NCBI RefSeq assembly: GCF_033110285.1
Contig: NZ_CP136995.1
Location: 3,038,001 to 3,102,000, forward strand
Length of the DNA: 64,000 bases
Origin: Ottowia sp. SB7-C50
Lineage (GTDB): Bacteria; Pseudomonadota; Gammaproteobacteria; Burkholderiales; Burkholderiaceae_C
Direction: 5' to 3'
Positions within the stretch are counted from its first letter, which is position 1. The number at the start of each line of letters is the position of its first letter. The position numbers were made by a program, and so were the translations under genes. Shown here in pieces: positions 45,844 through 56,639 of the stretch. The notes under the pieces were generated by a model, which did not search any database, was not told the origin of the DNA, and was given only the letters and a program-made list of their open reading frames with translations.

Positions 45844-47090
45844 TCCACGTCCACCCGCAGCACGATGGCAATCGCCACCATGTTGGCCATGATGGCCGAG
45901 CCGCCGTAGCTCATGAAGGGCAGCGTCAGCCCCTTGGTGGGCAGCGCGCCCAGGTTGACGCCGATGTTGATGAAGGCCTGGAAGCCCAGCCACAGGCCGA
46001 TGCCCTGCGCCACCAGGCCAGAGAACACCCGATCCAGCGCAATCGCCTGGCGCCCGATGTGCATGATGCGGCGCGTCAGCCACATAAAGAGGAAGATCAC
46101 GCACAGCAGGCCGATCAGGCCGAATTCCTCGCCGATCACGGCCAGCAGGAAGTCGGTGTGCGCTTCGGGCAGCCAGTGCAGCTTTTCGATGCTGCCGCCC
46201 AGGCCGACGCCGAAGATCTCGCCGCGGCCGATGGCGATCAGCGCGTGCGACAGCTGATAGCCCTTGCCCAGCGCGTGCTCCTCGCTCCACGGGTCGAGGT
46301 AGGCAAAGATGCGCTCGCGCCGCCAGGGCGACGCCCAGATGATGATCGCGAAGGCCACCACCAGCACCAGGGCGATGAGAAAGAACATGCGCGCGTTGAC
46401 GCCACCCAGGAACAGGATGCCCATGGCGATGACGGCGATCACCATGAAGGCGCCCATGTCAGGCTGCGCCAGCAGCAGCGAGCCGACCACGCCCACCGCC
46501 ACGCCCATCGGCAGCACGGCGCGGAAGAAGCGTTCCTTCACCTCCATCTTGCGCACCATGTAGTCGCTGGCATACAGCAGCACGGCGATCTTGGCCAGTT
46601 CGGACGGCTGGAAGTTGATGGGGCCGAAACCGATCCAGCGGCGCGCGCCGTTGACCACCGTGCCCACGTGCGGAATCAGCACCGCAATCAGCAGCGCCAG
46701 CGACGTCACGAACAGCCACGGCGCGGCCTTTTCCCACCAGTCCATGCGCACCTGGAAGGCGATCAGCGCCGCCACGAAGGACAGCACGATCCACATGCCG
46801 TGGCGGAAGAAGAAATAGTTGGGCGAGTAGCGCGCAAAACGCGGGTTGTCGGGCAGCGCGATGCTGGCCGAATAGACCATCACCAGGCCCCAGGCCAGCA
46901 GCGCCACGCAGACCCAGATCAGCGACTGGTCGAACCCCAGCACGCGCGTCGGCGTGCTGGCCGTGCGCGCGTATTCCATGCCGCCGATGCGCACCGGCAG
47001 GTCGTTCACCGCGGCCTGCTTGCGCTGGCGCACGCGGCGCGGCTTCTTGGCGGGTGCGGCGTCGGGCAGGGTGTCGGCGGCGGCGTTCAT
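45810..47090 (-). CDS. ftsW: divisome SEDS glycosyltransferase FtsW
   Basis: A 426-aa membrane protein with about ten helices, the septal peptidoglycan polymerase that works with FtsI. Signatures are [17 protein letters not shown] and [20 protein letters not shown] basic N-terminal cytoplasmic extension ([11 protein letters not shown]) precedes the first helix. Its ATG overlaps the murD stop by 4 nt. The C-terminal codons lie within an inverted repeat. Confidence 0.96.
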   Translation of the reverse strand: MNAAADTLPDAAPAKKPRRVRQRKQAAVNDLPVRIGGMEYARTASTPTRVLGFDQSLIWVCVALLAWGLVMVYSASIALPDNPRFARYSPNYFFFRHGMWIVLSFVAALIAFQVRMDWWEKAAPWLFVTSLALLIAVLIPHVGTVVNGARRWIGFGPINFQPSELAKIAVLLYASDYMVRKMEVKERFFRAVLPMGVAVGVVGSLLLAQPDMGAFMVIAVIAMGILFLGGVNARMFFLIALVLVVAFAIIIWASPWRRERIFAYLDPWSEEHALGKGYQLSHALIAIGRGEIFGVGLGGSIEKLHWLPEAHTDFLLAVIGEEFGLIGLLCVIFLFMWLTRRIMHIGRQAIALDRVFSGLVAQGIGLWLGFQAFINIGVNLGALPTKGLTLPFMSYGGSAIMANMVAIAIVLRVDVENRRLMHGGRA

Positions 47091-48610
47091 GCCAGCACCT
47101 CCAGGTCGGTGCCGGCCGCCAGGGCCAGCTCGCGCACGGCCGCGTGGAAGGCCGCGGCGCGTTCGCTGTAGTTCTTGTACATGTCCAGGCTGGCGCAGGC
47201 GGGCGACAACAGCACGGCATCGCCCGCGTGGGCGCGGCCGCGCGCCTGCGCCACGGCGTCGGGCATGTCGGTGGCGTCGAGCAGCGGCACGCCCGTGCCT
47301 TCAAGCGCGACGCGCACCTGCGGCGCGTCGCGGCCAATCAGCACCGCCGCGCGCACAAAGCGCGACACCGGCGCCGCCAGCGGCGAAAAGTCCTGACCCT
47401 TGCCGTCGCCGCCCAGAATGACGACCAGTTTGCGGTCCGCGCCCAGGCCTTCCAGCGCGGCCACGGTGGCGCCCACGTTGGTGCCCTTGCTGTCGTCGAA
47501 GTACTCGACGCCGTCCAGCAGGCCGATCGATTCGACGCGGTGCGGCTCGCCGCGGTATTCGCGCAGGCCGTACAGCATCGGGCCCAGCGCGCAGCCGATG
47601 CGCGTGGCCAGCGCCAGCGCGGCCAGCGCGTTGGCGGCGTTGTGGCGGCCACGGATGCGCAGCGCGTCGGCCGGCATCAGGCGCTGGATGTGCAGCTCTT
47701 CCTCGGCGTCCTTGCGGCGGCGCTGGGTTTCATCGGCCTCCTGCGCGCGCACCAGCCAGGCCATGCCGCCGACGGTTTCGAGCCCGAAGTCGCCGGGCGC
47801 GGACGGCATGTCGGTGCCGAAGGTCACGACCGCGCGCGGCGCAGGTTTGGGGCCTTTCGCGCCCTTGGCCGGCTCGCCCGGCCGCATCGCCATCACGTGG
47901 GCGTCGTTGCGGTTCAGCACCATCGCGCCGTGGCGCCCGAACACGCGCGCCTTGGCCGCTGCGTAGGCCTGCATGTCGCCATGCCAGTCCAGGTGATCCT
48001 GCGTCAGGTTGAGCACGGTGGCGGCGTCGGGCTCGAAGCCCTCGGACGCCTCGAGCTGGAAGCTGGACAGCTCCAGCACCCACACGTCGGGCAGGTCCTG
48101 GTAGTGCAGGCGCACCTGCAGCGTGTCGAGCAGCGACGGGCCGATGTTGCCGGCCACCACCACCGACCGACCGGCGCGCTGCACCAGTTGGCCGGTGAGC
48201 GCGGTCACCGTGGTCTTGCCGTTGGTGCCCGTAATGGCCAGCACCGCAGGCTGATAGCCGTCATGTTGCTGCAAATTCAATAGCGCCTGGGTGAACAGGT
48301 CGAGTTCGCCGCGCACCGGCAGGCCGCGCGCGCGCGCCGCGTCCACCACACCGGCAATGACGACGGGCGCGAGACCCGGGCTGCGGTACACGGCGCACAG
48401 GCTGGCGTCGTCGACCATCGCGGCGCCCATCGGGCCGTGCACGAACTGGGCCTGCGGCACCTGCTCGCGCAGCGCGGCCAGTTGCGGCGGCGCCTCGCGC
48501 GTGTCGGCCACGGTGACGCGCGCACCCTGCCCCGCGCACCAGCGCGCCATGGCCAGGCCCGACAGGCCCAGGCCCAGCACCAGCACGTGACGGTTCTGCG
48601 GCGTCGTCAT
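47087..48610 (-). CDS. murD: UDP-N-acetylmuramoylalanine--D-glutamate ligase
   Basis: A 507-aa ligase that adds D-Glu to the stem peptide. It shows [17 protein letters not shown], the ATP loop [15 protein letters not shown] and the C-terminal [17 protein letters not shown]. It is somewhat longer than E. coli MurD (438 aa) because of a central insert around [14 protein letters not shown] and [17 protein letters not shown], which is common in this group. It starts 1 nt before the mraY stop region. Confidence 0.96.
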   Translation of the reverse strand: MTTPQNRHVLVLGLGLSGLAMARWCAGQGARVTVADTREAPPQLAALREQVPQAQFVHGPMGAAMVDDASLCAVYRSPGLAPVVIAGVVDAARARGLPVRGELDLFTQALLNLQQHDGYQPAVLAITGTNGKTTVTALTGQLVQRAGRSVVVAGNIGPSLLDTLQVRLHYQDLPDVWVLELSSFQLEASEGFEPDAATVLNLTQDHLDWHGDMQAYAAAKARVFGRHGAMVLNRNDAHVMAMRPGEPAKGAKGPKPAPRAVVTFGTDMPSAPGDFGLETVGGMAWLVRAQEADETQRRRKDAEEELHIQRLMPADALRIRGRHNAANALAALALATRIGCALGPMLYGLREYRGEPHRVESIGLLDGVEYFDDSKGTNVGATVAALEGLGADRKLVVILGGDGKGQDFSPLAAPVSRFVRAAVLIGRDAPQVRVALEGTGVPLLDATDMPDAVAQARGRAHAGDAVLLSPACASLDMYKNYSERAAAFHAAVRELALAAGTDLEVLA

Positions 48611-48611
48611 G

Positions 48612-49790
48612 TCACCTCAGCTTGAGTGAAGACAGACCCACCAGGCACAGCAGCATGGTGATGATCCAGAAACGCACCACGACTTGGGTCTCCGCCCAGC
48701 CGTTCTTTTCGAAATGGTGGTGCAGCGGCGCCATCTTGAGCAGGCGGCGGCCTTGGCCGTAGCGGCGCTTGGTGTACTTGAACCACGTCACCTGCAGCAT
48801 GACCGACAGCGCCTCGACCACGAAGATGCCGCCCATGATGGCCAGCACGATTTCCTGGCGCACGATGACCGCTATGGTTCCGAGAGCGCCGCCCAGCGCC
48901 AGCGCGCCCACGTCGCCCATGAACACCTGCGCCGGATGGGCGTTGAACCACAAGAACGCCAGCCCCGCGCCCGCCATGGCGGCGCAGAAGATCAACAGTT
49001 CGCCCGTGCCCGGGATGTGCGGGAACAGCAGGTACTTCGAATACACCGAGCTGCCCGTGACATAGGCAAAGATGCCCAGCGCCGAACCGACCATGATGAC
49101 CGGCATGATGGCCAGGCCGTCCAGCCCGTCGGTCAGGTTGACGGCGTTGCTGGCGCCCACGATGACCAGGTAGCTGAGGATCACGAAGCCGATCACGCCC
49201 AGCGGGTACGAGATTTCCTTGAAGAACGGCACCAGCAGGCCCGCGGCGGGCGGCAGGTCGATGGTGAAGCCCGAGGACACCCAGTTGACGAACAGTTCCC
49301 ACACCTTGGCGTTGGAGCTTTCGGAGATGCTGAACACCAGGTAGAGCGCGGCGACCAGGCCGATGACCGATTGCCAGAAGTACTTCTCGCGCGAGCGCAT
49401 GCCTTCCGGGTCCTTGTTGACCACCTTGCGCCAGTCGTCCGCCCAGCCGATGGCACCGAAGCCAAAGGTGACGATCATCACGATCCAGACGAAGCGGTTG
49501 GACCAGTCGAACCACAGCAGCGTCGAGATGGCGATCGACAGCAGGATCAGCACGCCGCCCATGGTGGGCGTGCCGCTTTTGCTGAGGTGCGTTTCCATCG
49601 CATAGCCGCGCACCGGCTGGCCGATCTTCAGCTCGGTCAGCTTGCGGATCACCCACGGCCCGAAGGCAATGCCGATGACCAGCGCCGTCATGGCCGCCAT
49701 CACGGCGCGGAAGGTGATGTACTGGAAGACGCGGAAGAAGCCGAATTCCGGCGACAGCGTCTGCAGCCACGTGGCCAGGCTAAGGAGCAT
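48612..49790 (-). CDS. mraY: phospho-N-acetylmuramoyl-pentapeptide transferase
   Basis: A 392-aa integral membrane enzyme that forms lipid I from UDP-MurNAc-pentapeptide and undecaprenyl phosphate. It shows [11 protein letters not shown], the catalytic [14 protein letters not shown] and the C-terminal [15 protein letters not shown]. It has about ten hydrophobic helices. AAGGAGC just upstream is the Shine-Dalgarno site within murF; the genes overlap by 11 nt. Confidence 0.97.
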   Translation of the reverse strand: MLLSLATWLQTLSPEFGFFRVFQYITFRAVMAAMTALVIGIAFGPWVIRKLTELKIGQPVRGYAMETHLSKSGTPTMGGVLILLSIAISTLLWFDWSNRFVWIVMIVTFGFGAIGWADDWRKVVNKDPEGMRSREKYFWQSVIGLVAALYLVFSISESSNAKVWELFVNWVSSGFTIDLPPAAGLLVPFFKEISYPLGVIGFVILSYLVIVGASNAVNLTDGLDGLAIMPVIMVGSALGIFAYVTGSSVYSKYLLFPHIPGTGELLIFCAAMAGAGLAFLWFNAHPAQVFMGDVGALALGGALGTIAVIVRQEIVLAIMGGIFVVEALSVMLQVTWFKYTKRRYGQGRRLLKMAPLHHHFEKNGWAETQVVVRFWIITMLLCLVGLSSLKLR

Positions 49791-51198
49791 GATGTCCCTC
49801 CGGCGCGGGCTGTTCGGTTGTGGTGAGCGCGTCCACCACCTGTTCCATGCGCATGAAGCGCGATCCTTTCACGGCAATGGCCGCGCACTGCGGCAGATGG
49901 GTGCGCACGGCATCGACCAGCGATGCCATGTCGTCGAAATGCCGGCCGCCGCCAAACGCCATGGCGGCGTGGATGGCCTGCGCGCCGTGCGCCAGCAGGC
50001 GCTGCACGCCGCGCTCGCGCGCGTAGGCGCCGACTTCGGCATGGAACGCCGGCCCCTGGTCGCCCACCTCGCCCATGTCGCCCAGCACCAGCAGGCGCGG
50101 GCCGGGCAGCTCGGCCAGCACGTCGATGAGCGCGCGCACCGAATCGGGATTGGCGTTGTAGGTGTCGTCGATCAGCGTGATGGCGCGGCCCCGGTGCTTG
50201 AGCACCAGCGTGCGCGAACGGCCCTTGACCGGGCGGAAGGCGCTCAGCCCCTGCGCGACCACCGACGCCGGCGCGCCCGCGGCCAGCGCACAGGCCGCCG
50301 CGGCCAGCGCGTTGCGCACGTTGTGCCGGCCGGCCGCGTGCAGTTCAAATTCGATAGCGCCTTGCGCAGTATGGGTCAGCGCAGACCAGTGATTCAGGCG
50401 CCAATCGGCGCGTGCCTCGGCGACGTCTGCACCCTGCTCGGGCGCGCCGAAGGTGACGACGCGGCGCTCACCGGCCAGCGCCATCCAGACCGGCGCGTAG
50501 GCATCGCCCGCGGGCAGCACGGCCACGCCGTCGGCCGGCAGCGCCGACAGCACGGCGCCGTTTTCGCGCGCCACGGCTTCGACGCTGGCCATGAATTCCT
50601 GGTGCTCGCGCTGCGCGTTGTTGACCAGCGCCACCGTGGGCGCGGCGATGGCGGCCAGCTGCGCGATCTCGCCGGGGTGGTTCATGCCCAGTTCGACCAC
50701 CGCCACGCGATGCTCGGGCCGCAGGCGCAGCAGCGTCAGCGGCAGGCCGATGTCGTTGTTGAAGTTGCCCTGCGTGGCCAGCGCCGCGTCGCCCTGCCAG
50801 GCGTGCAGGATGGACGCGATCATCTGCGTCACGGTGGTCTTGCCGTTGCTGCCGGTCACGGCGATCAGCGGCCCGGCGTAGCGCTGGCGCCAGTGGTGGG
50901 CCAGCTCGCCCAGCGCCCGCTTGGCGTCGGGCACCAGCACACCGGGCAGGCCCGATGCCGCCAGCGGGGCGGCGGCGGCTTCGTCGCACAGCCCGGCGAC
51001 GGCGCCCTGCGCGGCCGCTTCGGGCAGAAACGCGGCGGCGTCGAAGCGCTCGCCCTTCAGCGCGACGAACAGGTCGCCCGGGCGCAGGCTGCGCGTGTCG
51101 CTGTGCACGCGCGCGCAGCGCACGGCGCCGTCGCCCACCAGCCGCGCACCGTCCAGCCAACGCGCCACGTCACCCAGCTGCAGATTCATGTCGCTCAC
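49780..51198 (-). CDS. murF: UDP-MurNAc-tripeptide--D-Ala-D-Ala ligase
   Basis: A 472-aa ligase that adds the D-Ala-D-Ala made by Ddl. It shows [19 protein letters not shown], the ATP loop [25 protein letters not shown] and [13 protein letters not shown]. The GTG at 51198 overlaps the murE stop (GTGA) and is preferred; ATG 51189 three codons later is the alternative. A weak family-A-like segment lies near 50345-50396 in the coding sequence. Confidence 0.96.
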   Translation of the reverse strand: MSDMNLQLGDVARWLDGARLVGDGAVRCARVHSDTRSLRPGDLFVALKGERFDAAAFLPEAAAQGAVAGLCDEAAAAPLAASGLPGVLVPDAKRALGELAHHWRQRYAGPLIAVTGSNGKTTVTQMIASILHAWQGDAALATQGNFNNDIGLPLTLLRLRPEHRVAVVELGMNHPGEIAQLAAIAAPTVALVNNAQREHQEFMASVEAVARENGAVLSALPADGVAVLPAGDAYAPVWMALAGERRVVTFGAPEQGADVAEARADWRLNHWSALTHTAQGAIEFELHAAGRHNVRNALAAAACALAAGAPASVVAQGLSAFRPVKGRSRTLVLKHRGRAITLIDDTYNANPDSVRALIDVLAELPGPRLLVLGDMGEVGDQGPAFHAEVGAYARERGVQRLLAHGAQAIHAAMAFGGGRHFDDMASLVDAVRTHLPQCAAIAVKGSRFMRMEQVVDALTTTEQPAPEGHHAP

Positions 51199-52691
51199 GC
51201 GCAGGCCTCCCCGGTTCTTTGCTGCAAGGCCTGCCGCGCCACGTCGGGGTCCGAAAACGGCAGGCGCTGGCCGCGCACTTCCTGATAGTCCTCGTGTCCC
51301 TTGCCGGCGATCAGCACCACATCCGCCGCGCGGGCATCGGCCATGCTGCGTGCAATGGCGGCGGCCCGGTCCAGTTCGATCAGCACGTCCTGCGGCCGGC
51401 GCAGGCCGCCGCGCATGGCGTCGACGATGGCGTCGGGCGCTTCGTCGCGCGGGTTGTCGCTGGTCAGCACCACGCGGTCGGCACCGCTTTCGGCGGCGGC
51501 GGCCATCAGCGGGCGCTTGCCGGCGTCGCGGTTGCCGCCGCAGCCCAGCACGCACCACAGGCGTCCGCCACGCTGTGCCGCCAGCGGGCGCAGGGCGTGC
51601 AAGGCTTTCTCGACCGCGTCGGGCGTGTGGGCGTAGTCCACCACGGCCAGCGGCGCGCCGGGCACGTCGATGCGCTCCATGCGACCCGGCACAGCGGGCA
51701 GGTCGATGCACGCCGCCACGGCGTCGGCCAGCGGCACGCCCAGCGCGCGCAGCGCGCCCAGCACCGCCATCAGGTTGTCGATGTTGTAGTCGCCCACCAG
51801 CGCGGTCTGCAGCGGAATGGCGGTGCCGCCTTCGCGCACCGTCCAGTGCAGGCCGCCGTCGCCGTAGCCGATGTCGACCGCCTGCAGGCGCGCCGACTGC
51901 CGGCGCGACACAGTCCACACATCCAGCCCGCGCGCGCAGGCCTGGTCGACCAGCCACGCGCCGCGCGGATCGTCGACGTTGACCACGGCCGCCTGCAGGC
52001 CGGGCCAGTCGAACAGCTCGGCCTTGGCGACCCAGTACGCGTCCATGCTGCCGTGGTAGTCCAGATGGTCCTGGGTGAAATTGGTGAACACGGCGACGCG
52101 GATCGCCGTGCCGTCGAGCCGGCGCTCGGCAATGCCGATGGACGATGCCTCGATGGCGCAGGAGCGCACGCCAGCTTTGACCAAGTCGCGGAAGCAGCGC
52201 TGCAGCAGCACCGGGTCGGGCGTGGTCATGCCGGTGCTGTCCAGCGCGGGCGGCAAGCCCACACCCAGAGTGCCCACCAGCCCGCAGGGAGCAAGCGCCG
52301 ACAGCTCTTTTTTGGATAGCGCCCAGGCCAGCCACCAGGCCGTGGACGTCTTGCCGTTGGTGCCCGTGATGGCCACCACGTTGAGCGCGCGCGACGGCGA
52401 TTCGTAATAGGCGTCGGCCACCCGCCCGGTTCCCGCTTTCAGACCAGCGTAGGCCGCCACCGTGGGCTGGTCGAAGCCGAAGGCCTGCGCGCCCTCCTGC
52501 TCGACCAGGCAGGCACTGGCACCCTGGGCCAGCGCGGCGCCGACGAAGCGGCGGCCATCGGTCGCCGCACCCGGCCAGGCGATGAAGCCGTCACCCGGCG
52601 CGACGCGGCGGCTGTCGGTATGCAGCGTGCCGGTGACGCGCTCGCGCAACCAGCGTGCGGCGTCCTGCGGGGTGTGCACCGACGTCAGCAT
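51195..52691 (-). CDS. murE: UDP-MurNAc-tripeptide synthetase (meso-DAP adding)
   Basis: A 498-aa ligase. It shows TDSRRVAPGDGFIAWPG, the ATP loop [15 protein letters not shown] and the DNPR motif (LTSDNPRDEAPD) that selects meso-diaminopimelate. The ATG at 52691 is well supported. A family-A repeat fragment at 52283-52320 encodes the ALSKKELSALAPCG stretch in frame. A family-B element separates it from ftsI, making it the only large gap in the upper dcw cluster. Confidence 0.96.
   Translation of the reverse strand: MLTSVHTPQDAARWLRERVTGTLHTDSRRVAPGDGFIAWPGAATDGRRFVGAALAQGASACLVEQEGAQAFGFDQPTVAAYAGLKAGTGRVADAYYESPSRALNVVAITGTNGKTSTAWWLAWALSKKELSALAPCGLVGTLGVGLPPALDSTGMTTPDPVLLQRCFRDLVKAGVRSCAIEASSIGIAERRLDGTAIRVAVFTNFTQDHLDYHGSMDAYWVAKAELFDWPGLQAAVVNVDDPRGAWLVDQACARGLDVWTVSRRQSARLQAVDIGYGDGGLHWTVREGGTAIPLQTALVGDYNIDNLMAVLGALRALGVPLADAVAACIDLPAVPGRMERIDVPGAPLAVVDYAHTPDAVEKALHALRPLAAQRGGRLWCVLGCGGNRDAGKRPLMAAAAESGADRVVLTSDNPRDEAPDAIVDAMRGGLRRPQDVLIELDRAAAIARSMADARAADVVLIAGKGHEDYQEVRGQRLPFSDPDVARQALQQRTGEACA
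52283..52320 (+). repeat. palindromic repeat family A fragment (inside murE)
   Basis: GCAAGCGCCGACAGCTCTTT then TTTGGATAGCGC: the right half of the family-A consensus plus an A+T-rich edge. It is in frame inside the murE ATP-domain region. Confidence 0.6.
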
Positions 52692-52705
52692 GTATGCACT
52701 CCACA

Positions 52706-52804
52706 GGCCACGGAGCAGGCCATGCGGGAACGCCGTGGAACGGGCTTGGCCCGGCCACTGGCGTTGTCCCCCCGGGGGGAAGGCGCGAAGCGAATCAGGG
52801 GGGG
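52706..52804 (-). repeat. dispersed repeat family B between ftsI and murE
   Basis: It begins at the ftsI stop codon: TGACCCCCCCTGATTCGCTT, GCGCC, a C/G-run hairpin with almost no loop, then GCCAGTGGCCGGGCCAAGCCC and CCACGGCGTT. It is nearly identical to the copy after ftsA. Confidence 0.8.
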
Positions 52805-54541
52805 TCAAAACGACTCCTCCACCTGCTCGGCCACGATGGCTGGCTTGACGGCCATGTCGGGCTGCACGCCCATGATGCGCAGCGTCTGCTGCACCACTTC
52901 GCTGAACACCGGTGCCGCCACGGTGCCGCCGTAATAGGTGCCGTTGCTCGGCTCGTCCACCATGACGGCGACGATGATGCGTGGCTGCTCGATGGGCGCC
53001 ATGCCGGTGAACCAGGCGCGGTACTTGTTGCTGGCGTAGCCCTTGCCCTGCTGCTTGCGCGCGGTGCCGGACTTGCCGCCGACCGAATAGCCCACGGTCT
53101 GCGCGCGCTGGCCGGTGCCGCCGGGGCCGGCGGCCATTTCGAGCATCTTGCGCACGGCGCGTGCGTTCTTGTCGGAAAACACCCGCACGCCTTCGACCAC
53201 CGTGCCCTCGGGCGCCTTGACCAGCGTGGCCGGGATCACGCGGCCGTCGTGCGAGAAGGCGGTGTACGAATGCGCCATCTGGAACAGCGAGGCCGACAGG
53301 CCATAGCCATAGGACATGGTCGCCTGCTCCACCGGGCGCCAGTTCTTCCAGTGGCGCACGCGGCCCACCGCGGCGCCGGGGAAGGCCAGGTCCGGCTTGC
53401 GGCCATAGCCCAGCGACGCATAGGTTTCCCACATCTGCTGCGCCGACAGCCGCTGCGCGATCTTGAGCGAGCCGACGTTGCTGGACTTCTGCACCACGCC
53501 TTCCACCGTCAGCGTGCCGTAGTTGTGCGTGTCGCGGATGGTGAACTTGTCCAGCTGGTAGCTGCCGGGCGCGGTGGCAATCGCCGTCTGCGGTGTCACC
53601 TTGCCGGCTTCCAGCGCCATCGCGACGGTGATCGGCTTCATGGTCGAGCCGGGCTCGAAGGTGTCGGTGAGCGCGATGTTGCGCAGCTGCGCGCCGGTCA
53701 GCTTGCTGCGGTTGTCGGGCGAATAGCTGGGGTAGTTGGCCAGCGCCAAGACCTCGCCGGTCTGCGCGTCCAGCACGACCACACTGCCGGACTTGGCCTT
53801 GTGCTCGGTCACGGCGTCGCGCAGCTTCTGGTAGGCGAAGAACTGCACCTTGGAATCGATGGACAGCTGCACGTCCTGGCCGTCGACGGGCGGCACCTCA
53901 TCGCCCACCGCCTCGACCACGCGGCCCAGGCGGTCCTTGATGACGCGGCGCGAACCAGCGCGGCCGGACAGCTGCTTTTCGAACGACAGCTCGGCGCCTT
54001 CCTGGCCGCGGTTTTCGACGTTGGCAAAGCCCACCACGTGCGCGGCGGCTTCGCCTTCGGGGTACTTGCGCTTGTATTCCTTGCGCTGGTAGATGCCGGG
54101 GATCTTCAGCTCGGCGATCTGCTTGGCCACCGATTCGTCCACCTGCCGCTTGAGCCAGACGAAGGTCTTGTCCTCGTCGCCCAGCTTCTTGTTCAGCTCG
54201 GCCACCGGCATGCCCAGCAGCTTGGCCAGCTGCTGCAGCTTGGCCGGATTGCGCTCGACGTCTTCGGGAATCGCCCAGATGCTGGGCGCCACCACGCTGG
54301 ACGCCAGCAGCAGGCCGTTGCGGTCGAAGATGCGGCCGCGGCTGGCGGGCATTTCCAGCGTGCGGGCAAAGCGCACTTCGCCCTGGCGCTGGAAGAACGC
54401 GTTGCCGAACACCTGCACATACGCCGCGCGGCCAATCAGCACGATGAAGGCCAGCGCCAGCATCGCCACGATGAACTTGCTGCGCCACACCGGCGTCTTG
54501 GACGCCAGCAGCGGGCTGGAGGTGTAGCGGATGTCCCTCAC
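52805..54541 (-). CDS. ftsI: septal peptidoglycan transpeptidase FtsI (PBP3)
   Basis: A 578-aa class B penicillin-binding protein anchored by one N-terminal helix (FIVAMLALAFIVLIGRAAY). The pedestal domain begins with ASRGRIFDRNG. The transpeptidase motifs are S-x-x-K in FEPGSTMKPIT, SSN in VQKSSNVGS and KSGTA in VGGKSGTARK. The GTG start overlaps the ftsL stop (GTGA). Confidence 0.97.
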   Translation of the reverse strand: MRDIRYTSSPLLASKTPVWRSKFIVAMLALAFIVLIGRAAYVQVFGNAFFQRQGEVRFARTLEMPASRGRIFDRNGLLLASSVVAPSIWAIPEDVERNPAKLQQLAKLLGMPVAELNKKLGDEDKTFVWLKRQVDESVAKQIAELKIPGIYQRKEYKRKYPEGEAAAHVVGFANVENRGQEGAELSFEKQLSGRAGSRRVIKDRLGRVVEAVGDEVPPVDGQDVQLSIDSKVQFFAYQKLRDAVTEHKAKSGSVVVLDAQTGEVLALANYPSYSPDNRSKLTGAQLRNIALTDTFEPGSTMKPITVAMALEAGKVTPQTAIATAPGSYQLDKFTIRDTHNYGTLTVEGVVQKSSNVGSLKIAQRLSAQQMWETYASLGYGRKPDLAFPGAAVGRVRHWKNWRPVEQATMSYGYGLSASLFQMAHSYTAFSHDGRVIPATLVKAPEGTVVEGVRVFSDKNARAVRKMLEMAAGPGGTGQRAQTVGYSVGGKSGTARKQQGKGYASNKYRAWFTGMAPIEQPRIIVAVMVDEPSNGTYYGGTVAAPVFSEVVQQTLRIMGVQPDMAVKPAIVAEQVEESF

Positions 54542-54858
54542 GGCCGCGCCCCCGCGGTGGCCGACGCGCCCGCCTTCGGCGCGGCCGAAATTGCCGCAGC
54601 CGAGGTCACGTATTCGGTGACGGCCGGCGTCACCGTGCGCATGGCCAGCTTGTCCTTGGCCAGCTTCTCGACGCGCAGCGAGGTGGCTTCGGCGCGCTTT
54701 TCCACTTCCAGCCGGCCACGCTCGATTTCCAGGCGGCGCGCTTCGGCGGTGGCGCGGTCGAGCTCGGTGAACAGGCGGCGCGAGTCGTATTGCACGCGCA
54801 CCAGGTACAGCGCGGACACCATGACGGCGGCCAGCAGCACGATGGACAGGCGCGTCAT
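54538..54858 (-). CDS. ftsL: cell division protein FtsL
   Basis: A 106-aa bitopic protein. A single N-terminal membrane helix ([20 protein letters not shown]) is followed by a leucine-zipper-like periplasmic coiled coil ([19 protein letters not shown]) and an alanine-rich tail. It overlaps rsmH upstream (4 nt) and ftsI downstream (4 nt). Sequence identity is low in this family; position and topology make the call. Confidence 0.92.
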   Translation of the reverse strand: MTRLSIVLLAAVMVSALYLVRVQYDSRRLFTELDRATAEARRLEIERGRLEVEKRAEATSLRVEKLAKDKLAMRTVTPAVTEYVTSAAAISAAPKAGASATAGARP

Positions 54859-55769
54859 GCCGGCGCCTCCGTGCGCTCGGCCACGCGCATCACGGCGCTG
54901 CGGGCGCGCGGGTTGGCGGCCACTTCGGCCTCGCTGGCGCGCACGCGGCCCAGCGCACGCAGCAGCGTGGGCGCCGGCTCGGCAAACGGCGCGCGGCGGT
55001 CCACCACCGCCTTCGAATGGCGGGCGATGAACTGCTTGACGATGCGGTCTTCCAGCGAATGGAAGCTGATCACCACGAGCCGGCCTCCGGGTTGCAGCAC
55101 ATGCAGACTGGCCTTCAGCGCCTGTTCGAGCTCTTCAAGCTCGGCGTTGACGAAAATCCGAACAGCCTGAAATGTGCGCGTTGCAGGGTTCTGGCCCGGC
55201 TCGCGGGTTTTGACCGCGCCAGCCACGAGCTCGGCCAGTTCAAGGGTGCTTGCAAGAGGGCCCCGTTCCTGTCGGCGCGACACAATCGCCTTTGCAATGG
55301 GGCCAGCAAACCGTTCTTCGCCATAGTCACGAATCACCTCCGCGATCTGCCGTTGATCGGCCACCGCCAGCCAGTCGGCCGCGCTCTGACCGCGCGTGGG
55401 ATCCATGCGCATGTCCAGCGGCCCGTCGGCACGAAAAGAAAAACCCCGCGCGGGGTTGTCGATCTGCGGCGAGCTGATCCCGAGATCCATCAGGACACCG
55501 TTCACGCTGCCCGCCGCCACTTCGCCCAGCGCCGCAAAGCCCTGGTGCCGAATGGAAAAACGCACGTCCTCGATGCGCGCGGCCTCGGCCAGCGCCTCGG
55601 GGTCCTTGTCGTAGGCCAGCAGTTGCCCGTCTGGCGCCAGCTGCTGCAGGATGTGCCGCGCGTGCCCGCCGCGGCCGAACGTGGCGTCCACGTAGCGGCC
55701 TCGCGGGTCCGTGATCAAGGCGTCGACCGCCTCGTTCAGCAGGACCGTGGTGTGTGACCATGCGCTCAC
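54855..55769 (-). CDS. rsmH: 16S rRNA (cytosine1402-N4)-methyltransferase
   Basis: A 304-aa SAM enzyme (MraW). It shows [14 protein letters not shown], the SAM motif [34 protein letters not shown] and [16 protein letters not shown]. The GTG start is 13 nt after the mraZ stop and is preceded by an AGGGGG-type ribosome site. Confidence 0.97.
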   Translation of the reverse strand: MSAWSHTTVLLNEAVDALITDPRGRYVDATFGRGGHARHILQQLAPDGQLLAYDKDPEALAEAARIEDVRFSIRHQGFAALGEVAAGSVNGVLMDLGISSPQIDNPARGFSFRADGPLDMRMDPTRGQSAADWLAVADQRQIAEVIRDYGEERFAGPIAKAIVSRRQERGPLASTLELAELVAGAVKTREPGQNPATRTFQAVRIFVNAELEELEQALKASLHVLQPGGRLVVISFHSLEDRIVKQFIARHSKAVVDRRAPFAEPAPTLLRALGRVRASEAEVAANPRARSAVMRVAERTEAPA

Positions 55770-55782
55770 TCGCCCCCTGCCT

Positions 55783-56211
55783 TCAGAAAGCGAAGTCGCG
55801 GAACGCGTCGGGCATGCCGGCCTGCATGGCTTCGGCTTCCTTGGCTTCGTAGGTCGCCTTGTCCCACAGCTCGAAGTGGCGGCCCATGCCCAGCAGCATG
55901 ACGTCGCGCGTCAGCCCGGCCGCCTGGCGCAGTTCGGGCGACACCAGCGCGCGGCCGGTGCCGTCCATGTCCACGTCCATGGCACTGCCCATGAAGATGC
56001 GCTTCCACCACTGCGCTTCCATCGGCAACTGGGCGATGCGGTCGCTGAATTTTTCCCACTCGGGACGCGGAAACACCATCAGGCAGCCGTGCGGGTGCTT
56101 GGTGATGGTCAGCTGGCCGCCAGCTGTGGCCACGAGCACGTCGCGATACCGGGTGGGCACGGAAAGCCTCCCTTTTGCATCCAGACTCAGCGACGACGCC
56201 CCTTGAAACAC
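55783..56211 (-). CDS. mraZ: transcriptional regulator MraZ
   Basis: A 142-aa AbrB-fold DNA-binding protein with two swapped-hairpin repeats ([18 protein letters not shown] and [19 protein letters not shown]). It is the first gene of the dcw cluster. In E. coli it binds direct repeats upstream of its own gene and represses the operon; four such repeats are present here. It starts at GTG 56211, with AGGGAG 6 nt upstream. Confidence 0.96.
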   Translation of the reverse strand: MFQGASSLSLDAKGRLSVPTRYRDVLVATAGGQLTITKHPHGCLMVFPRPEWEKFSDRIAQLPMEAQWWKRIFMGSAMDVDMDGTGRALVSPELRQAAGLTRDVMLLGMGRHFELWDKATYEAKEAEAMQAGMPDAFRDFAF

Positions 56212-56250
56212 GCGAATCTCCCTGCTGTGAGTGCCGAATCACCGGGGAAT

Positions 56251-56286
56251 GGCACTTTCCCCCACTTAATTCCACTTTTTTGCACT
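56251..56286 (-). promoter_or_regulatory. MraZ operator: four 10-bp-phased boxes
   Basis: On the minus strand AGTGCA, AGTGGA, AGTGGG and AGTGCC occur exactly every 10 nt (plus-strand starts 56281, 56271, 56261, 56251). The spacing and GTG core fit known MraZ boxes (direct repeats one helical turn apart). The first box overlaps the -10 element, so MraZ should block initiation. Confidence 0.8.
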
Positions 56287-56311
56287 GTAGCAGGAATTGC
56301 AGGTCGTGCAA
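56284..56311 (-). promoter_or_regulatory. sigma70-type promoter of the dcw cluster (Pmra)
   Basis: On the minus strand TTGCAC (56311-56306), a 16-nt spacer and TACAGT (56289-56284). Transcription would begin near 56277, about 65 nt before the mraZ start. It is the best promoter match in the region. Confidence 0.7.
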
Positions 56312-56639
56312 GCGACGTCCTACAAATTATTTCAATGAAATCAAGAGCTTAGCTGGGTTTTCCATCAGATATCCACACTGAAATCTCTTTGAAATGAGCA
56401 ACTTAGCGCACACACTCAAAGTGATGGTTTCGATTGCTGTGGATAACTCGGATGAGGGACGTGCTCACGACGTCGTGCAAGGCGTTTCAAGCCTGCGCCG
56501 CGTGCATGATATCAATTTGATAGCTACCTGCGCTTGTCCCTTCTGCGCAAGGCCGCAAAAAGGCAGTGAAACGCAGGCACCGCGGCCGAGCGCCCACGTC
56601 AAGCCGGCCATGGCGGGCACGCCGCCGCCCGCCCTTGGC
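56312..56639. other. intergenic stretch between mraZ promoter and hslU
   Basis: About 330 nt with no credible gene. Left part A+T-rich; a family-A repeat at 56509-56564; the rest is downstream of hslU (minus strand). No intrinsic terminator for hslU was identified. Confidence 0.45.
56509..56564 (-). repeat. palindromic repeat family A (hslU downstream)
   Basis: ATCAATTTGATAGCTACCTG, CGCTTGTCC, CTGCGCAAGG, CCGCAAAAAGGC: a clear copy in the gap downstream of hslU. Confidence 0.75.

Noticed and set aside
51199..52335. The frame of murF stays open far upstream of its start
   Set aside because: The upstream part is an off-frame reading of murE. MurF homology begins only at MNLQLGD, and the GTGA overlap marks the natural start.
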